A DNA stretch of 64,000 bases from Roseibium porphyridii (lineage in GTDB: Bacteria > Pseudomonadota > Alphaproteobacteria > Rhizobiales > Stappiaceae). Below, piece by piece: positions 57,171 through 64,000 of this stretch (within the stretch, counting starts at the first letter, position 1; each line of letters opens with the position of its first letter). The notes beneath the pieces were generated by a model. The model was not told the origin of the DNA, ran no database searches, and saw nothing but the letters and a program-made list of their open reading frames with translations. The position numbers and the translations under genes were made by a program. The DNA is taken from assembly GCF_026191725.2 (NCBI RefSeq), contig NZ_CP120863.1:3080001-3144000 (forward strand), read 5' to 3'.

Positions 57171-58376
57171 TCAGAGTTTCAAGATTGGAACCATTGTGCC
57201 GGCTGTCTCGCCCAAAGCGTGCGGCGGCCGGACAATCAATGCACCGGATTGTGCGAGCAGGTTCAACATGGAACTGTCTTGTTTTGAAAAAGGTGTGGCA
57301 ACCGCGCGGCCATTTTCGTCTTCAGACAAAGCTGCGCGGACATAGTCCTGCCTTCGGTCATTCTCTGGCAGGTCTGCGCCAAGTATAGCCTGTTGCGGAC
57401 TGGTTTGGTTCGGATTTTGACCAAGCATGGCCTGCAACAACGGTTTCAGGAACAAAAGTCCACACACCAGGCTGGAGACAGGATTGCCCGGGAGCCCGAG
57501 GACCTTTGTCTTGCCGAGGCGCCCGGCCATCAAGGGTTTTCCTGGTCGCATGGCGATGCGCCAGAAGGCCAAATCCATGCCTTCCTGGCCTAGGACATCC
57601 TGAACCAAATCATGGTCCCCAACCGATGCTCCGCCAAGTGTGACAAGAATGTCCGCCTTGACGTCCAGTGCCCTGCGTACATGTGTTGCCAGTTCAATCG
57701 GGTCGTCTCGTGAAATGCCGAGATCAAGGGGTGAGCCGCCGCAATCTTCGACCAGTGCGGCGATGCCAGCGTGATTTGAAGCGATGATCTGATCCGGGCC
57801 AGGATCCTGACCCGGGCGCACCAGTTCATCACCTGTTGCCAGTATCGCAACGACGGGTTTGCGGATGACAGGCACCTGCTCGTGGTTCATCGCTGCTGCC
57901 AGCGCAAGGTGCCGGTATGTGAGGCACAAAGGAGGAGACAACAAGACCTCACCCTTGGAAAAATCGAGGCCTGCTGGCCGAACAAAGGCCGATTTCTGAG
58001 GCAGTTCAAGCACAGTAATTCTGTTGCCTGTTCTTTCCGCATTTTCCTGAATGAGAATGGTGTCGGTTCCTTCGGGAACCGGTGCACCGGTAAAAATCCG
58101 CACGGCCTGGCCGCTCTGCACATTTCCGGTGAAACCGTGTCCAGCGGGCGCTTCCCCAATCACCTCAAGGACGGTCTTATCACTGGAGAGGTCACTGTGA
58201 CGGATGGCGTATCCATCCATGGCGGATGCGGCAAAAGGGGGCTGGTTTCGCGTGGAGACAAGAGGTTCGGCAAGAAAACGACCGTTGGCCTGATCGAGTG
58301 CTACCTGAACAGTTTCTCTTGGTTCGACGCCTTCGAGCAGGTTTTCAAGGGCCTCCGAGACGGGCATGAGGCTCAT
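57171..58376 (-). CDS. moeA: Molybdopterin molybdenumtransferase MoeA
   Basis: Inserts molybdate into adenylylated molybdopterin. 401 residues with QPPFAASAMDGYAI, RIFTGAPVPEGTDTIL, LATGDELVRPGQ, TLGGASVGDHDLV and LGLPGNPVSSLVCG. The start codon overlaps the moaC stop (TGATG), so translation is coupled. It supplies cofactor to enzymes such as the Cox-type hydroxylase encoded a few kilobases away. Confidence 0.96.
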   Translation of the reverse strand: MSLMPVSEALENLLEGVEPRETVQVALDQANGRFLAEPLVSTRNQPPFAASAMDGYAIRHSDLSSDKTVLEVIGEAPAGHGFTGNVQSGQAVRIFTGAPVPEGTDTILIQENAERTGNRITVLELPQKSAFVRPAGLDFSKGEVLLSPPLCLTYRHLALAAAMNHEQVPVIRKPVVAILATGDELVRPGQDPGPDQIIASNHAGIAALVEDCGGSPLDLGISRDDPIELATHVRRALDVKADILVTLGGASVGDHDLVQDVLGQEGMDLAFWRIAMRPGKPLMAGRLGKTKVLGLPGNPVSSLVCGLLFLKPLLQAMLGQNPNQTSPQQAILGADLPENDRRQDYVRAALSEDENGRAVATPFSKQDSSMLNLLAQSGALIVRPPHALGETAGTMVPILKL

Positions 58377-58888
58377 CAGGTGCCACCTTCGCTGCCGTCT
58401 TCTTCCAGCGTCCAATGACCCGACTTGCCACCGGCCTTTTCCACCAATCTGATATTTCCAATAACCATTCCCCGGTCGACTGCCTTGGCCATGTCGTAAA
58501 TGGTCAGGCAGGTAACCGAGCAAGCGGTCAGAGCTTCCATCTCGACGCCGGTTTGTCCGCTGACTTTTGTTGTCGCTGTCACAAGAAGACCGGGCAGTTC
58601 TTCATCGACTTCGATATCAACAGCAACTTTGGACAACATCAGGGGATGACAAAGCGGCACGAGTTCGTGGGTTTTTTTCGCAGCCATGATCCCGGCAACA
58701 CGCGCTGTGCCGATCACATCACCTTTTTTGGCATTGCCAGATCGAATGAGTGCGAGCGTTTCGGCGCGCATGGTCACGCTTCCGCGCGCCACGGCAATTC
58801 TGTGGGTGCTTTCCTTGGTCGAGACATCCACCATGTTGGCTGCACCGGCCTCGTCCAGGTGCGTCAGTTTCGGGTCGTGACTGCTCAT
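58376..58888 (-). CDS. moaC: Cyclic pyranopterin monophosphate synthase MoaC
   Basis: Converts the MoaA product to cPMP in molybdenum-cofactor synthesis. 170 residues with [33 protein letters not shown] and [19 protein letters not shown]; the CHPL and catalytic Lys/Asp context (MAKAVDRGM) is intact. Seven bases after trpC, coupled with moeA. Confidence 0.97.
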   Translation of the reverse strand: MSSHDPKLTHLDEAGAANMVDVSTKESTHRIAVARGSVTMRAETLALIRSGNAKKGDVIGTARVAGIMAAKKTHELVPLCHPLMLSKVAVDIEVDEELPGLLVTATTKVSGQTGVEMEALTACSVTCLTIYDMAKAVDRGMVIGNIRLVEKAGGKSGHWTLEEDGSEGGT

Positions 58889-58895
58889 GGCCGGA

Positions 58896-59708
58896 TCAAA
58901 CCGCTTTTGACAGGGGTGAACGTTGGAGGAGGTCTTTTGTCGCTTGGGTCACATCATCCTGGCGCATCAGGCTTTCGCCGATCAGGAAAGTTGAAATCGC
59001 GACCTTGTTCATTCGGGCGAGATCATCAGAAGTGAACAACCCGGATTCGCCAACCACGATCCGGTCGTCCGGCACCTGTGGTGCCAGAGCCTCGCTGGTT
59101 TCAAGTTTTGTTTCGAAAGTCTTAAGGTTTCGGTTGTTGATACCGACCAGACGAGAGGTAAGCTTGAGCGCTCGTTCCAACTCCTCGGCATTGTGCACTT
59201 CAAGAAGAACATCCATGCCAAGTTCGAATGCTGTGTCTTCGAGCGCTTTTGCCGTTTCGTCATCGACCGACGCCAGAATGACTAGGATACAGTCACCGCC
59301 CCAGGCCCGGGCTTCATGGACCTGGTAGGTGTCGTACAAAAAGTCCTTGCGCAACGCGGGCAGGGAAACAGCCGAGCGCGCAGCAGTCAAGAATTCCGGT
59401 TTTCCCTGAAATGACGGGGTGTCAGTCAGAACCGACAGGCAGGCTGCCCCGCCGTCTTCATATGCTTTCGCAAGTGCTGGCGGATCAAAGTCGGCGCGAA
59501 TGAGACCCTTAGAGGGACTGGCCTTCTTTATTTCTGCAATCAGGGCATAGTCGCCAGCCGAGTGCTTGGTTTCGATCGCCTTCAAAAAGCCCCGTGGGGC
59601 CTCGATGTCAGCGCAGCGTGCCTTCAGGTCAGCCAGGGAGACATGGGCCTTGGCTGCTGCGATTTCTTCGCGTTTGTAGGCTTCAATTTTTTGCAGGATA
59701 TCGGCCAT
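58896..59708 (-). CDS. trpC: Indole-3-glycerol phosphate synthase
   Basis: Fourth step of tryptophan synthesis, TIM barrel, 270 residues. [17 protein letters not shown] at the N terminus, [15 protein letters not shown] (catalytic Lys), [30 protein letters not shown] and [13 protein letters not shown] identify it. Monofunctional, not fused to trpF. It follows trpD by three bases. Confidence 0.97.
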   Translation of the reverse strand: MADILQKIEAYKREEIAAAKAHVSLADLKARCADIEAPRGFLKAIETKHSAGDYALIAEIKKASPSKGLIRADFDPPALAKAYEDGGAACLSVLTDTPSFQGKPEFLTAARSAVSLPALRKDFLYDTYQVHEARAWGGDCILVILASVDDETAKALEDTAFELGMDVLLEVHNAEELERALKLTSRLVGINNRNLKTFETKLETSEALAPQVPDDRIVVGESGLFTSDDLARMNKVAISTFLIGESLMRQDDVTQATKDLLQRSPLSKAV

Positions 59709-59711
59709 GAT

Positions 59712-60725
59712 TTACCCGTTTGAAGCAGCAACCAGCTTTTCAAGTGTGTCTGCCGCTGTGCCGCTGTCGATGGATTCTGCTGCCATATCGGCACCCTGTT
59801 TGAGATCATCGACCTTGTCAGCAACTATCAGGGAGGCAGCAGCATTAAAAAGAACTATGTCGCGATATGCATTTTTTGCACCCGCCAGCACCTCGCGTAG
59901 AGCCCTGGCATTTTCGGCTGGCAGACCACCTTTGAGATCTTCCATTCTTGCGATTGGCAAACCTGCATCTTCCGGAGAAATCTCAAAAGACCGGACACTT
60001 CCCGCCTTGAGTTCACTGACAAACGTCTTGCCGGTGGTGGTGATCTCGTCCATCCCGTCCGAGCCGTGAACGACCCATGCCTTTTCCGAGCCGAGTTCGT
60101 TCAGGGACTGTGCGACAGGTTCAACCCATTTGTGCGCAAATACACCGACCATTTGGCGATTGACGCCCGCGGGGTTCGACAAAGGACCAAGCAAGTTGAA
60201 GATCGTTCTTGTTCCAAGTTCCATGCGGGTAGGACCCACATGTTTCATCGCTGCATGATGAAGCGGCGCGAACATGAAGCCTATGCCAGCCTTGCGAATG
60301 CACTCTGAGATCTGTTCAGGCGCAATGTCGATATTCACGCCGAGTTCTGAAAGCGCTTCGGCAGCACCGGACTTGGAGGAAAGGGACCGGTTCCCGTGCT
60401 TGGCAACCGGCACGCCGCAACCGGCCACAACAATCGCCGTGCACGTTGAGATGTTGTAACTTCCGGAACTGTCACCACCTGTGCCAACGATATCTATGGC
60501 ATTGTCTGGCGCATTGACGGGCAGCATCTTGGCGCGCATCGTCGCAACCGCACCTGTAACTTCGGCAATGCTTTCACCGCGTACGCGGAGTGCCATCAGG
60601 AAACCACCCAATTGGGAAGGTGTGGCGGATCCGGAGAGGATGACTTCAAAGGCCTCGCGTGCGTCTTTTGGGCTCAGTGTTTCGCCGTCAGCCACACTTG
60701 CGATGATGTCCTTGAAATTGGTCAT
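59712..60725 (-). CDS. trpD: Anthranilate phosphoribosyltransferase
   Basis: Second step of tryptophan synthesis, 337 residues. Signature [19 protein letters not shown] and [19 protein letters not shown], with the [22 protein letters not shown] region binding anthranilate. No trpE or trpG is adjacent; anthranilate synthase must be encoded elsewhere. Sits between ppiD and trpC in a tight minus-strand run. Confidence 0.97.
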   Translation of the reverse strand: MTNFKDIIASVADGETLSPKDAREAFEVILSGSATPSQLGGFLMALRVRGESIAEVTGAVATMRAKMLPVNAPDNAIDIVGTGGDSSGSYNISTCTAIVVAGCGVPVAKHGNRSLSSKSGAAEALSELGVNIDIAPEQISECIRKAGIGFMFAPLHHAAMKHVGPTRMELGTRTIFNLLGPLSNPAGVNRQMVGVFAHKWVEPVAQSLNELGSEKAWVVHGSDGMDEITTTGKTFVSELKAGSVRSFEISPEDAGLPIARMEDLKGGLPAENARALREVLAGAKNAYRDIVLFNAAASLIVADKVDDLKQGADMAAESIDSGTAADTLEKLVAASNG

Positions 60726-60751
60726 GTCGTCAAATCCGCCAGTGCCGAAAG

Positions 60752-62650
60752 TCAGTGCTGCTGCTGCGTCAGTCCGATCACCTGGGAAATTCCGACATTG
60801 TTGATTTCAACGCCCGACTTTCTTTCCTGATCGGAGATGAACTGACCTAACAGCGTTTCCTGGATCTGCTGCGACAGCTGAGAACCGAGTGCTGCAGCTT
60901 CCGGTGAATCGGCCTCAAGCTCCGGGCGAGACGTTGCCGTGACTTTCAAGACCACCCGGCTATTGCCATCCGCCGAAGCTGTGGTTGCAGCACTTCCTTC
61001 TGGTCCATTGAACACAGCCGTGATTGCTTCCTGCCCCAGATCTCCCAACGGGTTGTTTCGTCTGAGGTCATCTGCTGTCTTGACCTCAAGCCCCATTTCC
61101 GTGGCAAGGTTTGCCAGAGGTGTTCCGCTTTCAGCCTTCGCGAGAGACGCATCGGCAGCTTCACCAAGCCGCTTTGCCATCTCATCCCGTTTCCAGCTGG
61201 CAATGGCGTCTTCTCGGACTTCATCAAGCGTTCTATCGCGCGCAGGAATAACCTTTGTGACTTCGTACCAAAGGAAACCCTGGTTTCCGAGCTGGATGAC
61301 GTCGTTTTCAATGCCGATGTCACTGTCGAATGCACCGGACACGAGGCCGTCAGTTTCGGTCAACTCCACTGTTGAACGTGACATGGACAGGCCACTGGCA
61401 TCGAAGGCTTCAGGAGACTTCACCTGAAGCGAGAAACGCTCTCCGACTTCGTCTAGCAGTGCGCCACCTGCGCGGGCATCTTCGATTTCATCTAGGAGGT
61501 CCAGAATTTCACGCTCAGCCTGTTCTGATGCCAGCTCTGTGACAATGGTGTCACGAACTTCTTCGAAGGGCTGCACGTCTTCCGGCAGAATTTCTTCAAC
61601 GTTCAGCACAACTGTCGAGAACCGACCGTCGACTGCGCCACTCGTTTCTCCTTCTGCAAGAGAAAAGGCAGTATCGCCGAGCGTTTCGTCCAGAAAGTCA
61701 GCTCTGGCCATTTCACCAAGGGAAACATCGTTGTTCGTCAGATTGCGCTCAGTCATGAGATCGTCAAAGGTCTTGCCGCCTTGCAGTTCAGCTGCTGCTT
61801 CCTCAGCTGCTTCCTGAGAAGGGAACGACATTTGCCTCACCCGTCGGCGTTCGGGCTGCGAAAAGTCTTCTTTCCGGCGCTCATACTCGGCAAGAGCATC
61901 TTCTTCGACAATGTCGCCCGGTCTGGAAAGAGCCTCGGGGGTCAGTTCGAGCATCTTGATTTCACGATATTCCGGTGCTTTGAAATTCGCCTTGTTGTCT
62001 TCAAAGTAGGTTGAGAGATCCCCGTCAGCGGGGTCCTCAATCTCTCCGATATAGTCGGCCGTGATCAAAAGATACTCAGCGTTGCGGCTTTCGCTCTGGT
62101 AAGCGTTCAACGCCTCCAGGTAGGCAACTGGTGCCTTCATGCTTCCAGCGATGCCTTCGGCGAGTTGGCTGCGTTCCGCAATATGACGGCGCTGGACGAC
62201 ATATTCGTCTTCTGTATACCCGTTGCTTTGAAGCACTTGTTGCAATCGGGTGCGATCATAGCGTCCGCTTGAGCTTTGGAACGCCGGATCAGACTGAATG
62301 ATTGTCGCCAGGCGCTCGTCCGATACGCTCAACTTCAATTCATTCGCTGCATTGTTCATCGCAGCTTCCGCGACCAACCTGCCGAGAGACTGCTGCGGGA
62401 TGCCAAGTGCAGCTCCCTCGCTGGGTGTCAGCGGACGGCCAAGCTGTTGACCGAAACGGTTGAGATCCTGACGGTATGTGCGATCGAAATCGAGGAGGGA
62501 GACTTCCGTGTCACCAACTCTTGCCGCAGTGTTTTGGCCGAAGCCCTGCAAGAAGTCGGTTACACCCCAGATGGCGAAGCTAAAGATCAGCAAGGCGATG
62601 AATATTTTGGCAATCCATGTGCCAGCGCCCTTGCGCAGCGCGTCGAGCAT
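60752..62650 (-). CDS. PpiD/SurA-type peptidyl-prolyl isomerase, membrane anchored
   Basis: 632 residues. An N-terminal anchor helix about 14-36 ([21 protein letters not shown]) is followed by a SurA_N-like domain ([22 protein letters not shown]), a parvulin-type region about 245-365 ([42 protein letters not shown]), and a C-terminal domain. It corresponds to PpiD, a periplasmic chaperone attached to the inner membrane and linked to the Sec translocon. First gene of the run leading to trpDC; divergent from tpiA. Confidence 0.92.
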   Translation of the reverse strand: MLDALRKGAGTWIAKIFIALLIFSFAIWGVTDFLQGFGQNTAARVGDTEVSLLDFDRTYRQDLNRFGQQLGRPLTPSEGAALGIPQQSLGRLVAEAAMNNAANELKLSVSDERLATIIQSDPAFQSSSGRYDRTRLQQVLQSNGYTEDEYVVQRRHIAERSQLAEGIAGSMKAPVAYLEALNAYQSESRNAEYLLITADYIGEIEDPADGDLSTYFEDNKANFKAPEYREIKMLELTPEALSRPGDIVEEDALAEYERRKEDFSQPERRRVRQMSFPSQEAAEEAAAELQGGKTFDDLMTERNLTNNDVSLGEMARADFLDETLGDTAFSLAEGETSGAVDGRFSTVVLNVEEILPEDVQPFEEVRDTIVTELASEQAEREILDLLDEIEDARAGGALLDEVGERFSLQVKSPEAFDASGLSMSRSTVELTETDGLVSGAFDSDIGIENDVIQLGNQGFLWYEVTKVIPARDRTLDEVREDAIASWKRDEMAKRLGEAADASLAKAESGTPLANLATEMGLEVKTADDLRRNNPLGDLGQEAITAVFNGPEGSAATTASADGNSRVVLKVTATSRPELEADSPEAAALGSQLSQQIQETLLGQFISDQERKSGVEINNVGISQVIGLTQQQH

Positions 62651-62876
62651 GACGTCTCCCGTATTCTTGTCATTCCAGCAGCCGAACAGCAGGCTGATTA
62701 TGGGACCGGCTTCAGCCGGAGCGGGCGGATCATAATGAGGTCATGTCGCCGCCGCAAGGCGGTGACGCGTAACTTCAACGCAGATTTGATTTTGCTGGGC
62801 AGGTGTGGATTGCAACATTGGGATGCTTCTGCTCTATAGGCGGCAAATTCTTGACATGCCTTGGGAGAAAAACACT

Positions 62877-63635
62877 ATGAGCGCAGCGATCAAGCCGCTG
62901 GTGGCCGGAAACTGGAAAATGAATGGCCTGAAGGCCAGTCAGGCCGAGTTCTACAAGATGGTGGTTGGTATCTCCGACGAGGTTGCCGACACCGTTGACG
63001 CGATGATTTGCGCCCCTTCGACGCTCACCGCCCTGTTGGCCGAGAAAGCCGGTAAAGGGCCGCCCGCAATCGGCGGGCAGGATTGCCACACCGCTGCTTC
63101 TGGCGCCCATACCGGAGACATTTCTGCTGAAATGCTGGCCGATGCAGGCGCGAGCGCTGTGATTGTCGGGCACTCGGAGCGCCGCACGGATCATGGTGAA
63201 AGCGACGCAATCGTAAATGCCAAAGCACAGGCGGCTTGGCGTGCCGGTCTGATTGCAATCATTTGCGTGGGAGAAACAGAGGCTGAACGGAAAGCCGGGA
63301 ACGCGGTATCGATTGTCGAAGGCCAGCTGAATGCATCCATTCCGGACGGTGCGACAGCTGAAAACACTGTCGTCGCCTATGAACCGGTCTGGGCGATCGG
63401 TACCGGATTGACGCCGACTGCTGCGGATGTGGCAGAAATGCACAAGGCAATGCGGGTCAATTTGGAAGGACGACTGGGAAGCGAAGGACAGGCGATGCGC
63501 CTGCTTTATGGCGGTTCAGTCAAACCGGCAAACGCAAGAGAACTCATGTCTGTCGACAATGTAAATGGGGCGCTTGTAGGGGGAGCCAGCCTTAAGGCCG
63601 ATGACTTGTTGGGTATCCTGGCTGCCTATTCGTGA
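62877..63635 (+). CDS. tpiA: Triosephosphate isomerase
   Basis: Interconverts DHAP and glyceraldehyde 3-phosphate. 252 residues with GNWKMNG (catalytic Lys), [12 protein letters not shown] (catalytic His) and [11 protein letters not shown] (catalytic Glu). I use ATG 62877 ([17 protein letters not shown]); upstream in-frame starts from 62805 give atypical residues. A short hairpin ggtgg/ccacc lies between it and secG. Confidence 0.97.
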   Translation: MSAAIKPLVAGNWKMNGLKASQAEFYKMVVGISDEVADTVDAMICAPSTLTALLAEKAGKGPPAIGGQDCHTAASGAHTGDISAEMLADAGASAVIVGHSERRTDHGESDAIVNAKAQAAWRAGLIAIICVGETEAERKAGNAVSIVEGQLNASIPDGATAENTVVAYEPVWAIGTGLTPTAADVAEMHKAMRVNLEGRLGSEGQAMRLLYGGSVKPANARELMSVDNVNGALVGGASLKADDLLGILAAYS

Positions 63636-63745
63636 TCGGCAAGGTCTTGACGCTTCTGTGTTCAAGACGCAATTGAAGGGTGGAAAGCCACCTCGGTCTG
63701 GTGTAGAAGGCCGCCAAACTTGAATTCAATACAGAATGGCACTCG

Positions 63746-64000
63746 ATGGAAACCGTAGTCATCGTAATACACCTTATGGTCGTCCTGGCCCTGGTGCTTG
63801 TTGTCCTCCTTCAGCGCTCGGAAGGCGGAGCGCTTGGTATTGGCGGCGGTGGCGGCGGTGGCGGCCTGATGTCAAGCCGCGGCACGGCGAACATACTGAC
63901 CAGGGCAACTGCAATCCTGGCGGTGGCGTTTTTCGCAACGTCCCTGGCGCTTAGCCTGATTGCAAAAAACGAAGACAGCCCGGCGTCAATCCTGGATGCC
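63746..64000 (+). CDS. secG: Preprotein translocase subunit SecG, 5' part
   Basis: The frame runs off the window after 85 codons. METVVIVIHLMVVLALVLVV is the first TM, QRSEGGALGIGG with a Gly run is the SecG loop, and ANILTRATAILAVAFFATSL is the second TM; then a charged C-terminal tail begins. SecG assists the SecYE channel. tpiA-secG order is common in this group. Confidence 0.93.
   Translation, partial: METVVIVIHLMVVLALVLVVLLQRSEGGALGIGGGGGGGGLMSSRGTANILTRATAILAVAFFATSLALSLIAKNEDSPASILDA

Noticed and set aside
1..64000. tRNA/rRNA genes, CRISPR arrays, insertion sequences, prophage, attachment sites
   Set aside because: Looked for in all intergenic regions; no cloverleaf, spaced repeat array, transposase, integrase or terminal repeats were recognised.

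Overview
The window looks like chromosomal DNA of a marine alphaproteobacterium of the order Hyphomicrobiales (Rhizobiales), most like the Stappiaceae (Roseibium/Labrenzia/Stappia type). The inference rests on core gene order (rnj-mce-DUF1467-proS-lolC-lolD-dnaE; rpsB-tsf-pyrH-frr-uppS-cdsA-dxr-rseP-bamA-lpxD-fabZ-lpxA-lpxI-lpxB; gltA/gltX/comEC/lexA; moeA-moaC-trpC-trpD-ppiD/tpiA-secG), a short prolyl-tRNA synthetase, LpxI rather than LpxH, and direct-repeat GTTC-N7-GTTC SOS boxes. No rRNA, tRNA, CRISPR array, insertion sequence or phage gene was recognised. Species was not determined.

Layout. 1-10029: 3' part of rnj, mce, a DUF1467 gene, proS, the Lol lipoprotein exporter genes and dnaE. 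Between lolD and dnaE lies a well-formed SOS box followed by an unlisted 32-codon membrane micropeptide gene that resembles the SOS-induced division inhibitor SidA. 10030-14485: small accessory block (LysR regulator with divergent isochorismatase-family hydrolase, pentapeptide-repeat membrane protein, VOC protein). 14486-29052: a long plus-strand run for translation (rpsB, tsf, frr), UMP kinase, isoprenoid and phospholipid synthesis (uppS, cdsA, dxr), site-2 protease RseP, BamA and lipid A synthesis. 29157-38267: a chemoreceptor, citrate synthase, gltX, a ComEC-like protein and lexA with two SOS boxes.

38424-57161 is an accessory block of about 19 kb between lexA and moeA. It holds a divergent acyl-CoA ligase/PCC-domain pair and an arylformamidase-like hydrolase/class II fumarase pair next to a FadR-type GntR regulator; a histidine kinase with a REC-DUF3369-GGDEF(degenerate)-EAL response regulator; a form II CO-dehydrogenase-like molybdenum hydroxylase cluster (coxG-coxS-coxL-coxM); and a type I secretion ABC/HlyD pair without a visible substrate. 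57171-62650 is a compact minus-strand operon-like run ppiD-trpD-trpC-moaC-moeA. tpiA and the start of secG close the window.

How the parts connect. The Lpx, Bam, Lol, RseP and CdsA genes together serve envelope building. MoaC and MoeA make the molybdenum cofactor that the neighbouring Cox-type enzyme needs. lexA and the SidA-like gene share the same SOS promoter arrangement (TTGCAR -35, box inside the spacer), so DNA damage would be expected to induce both.
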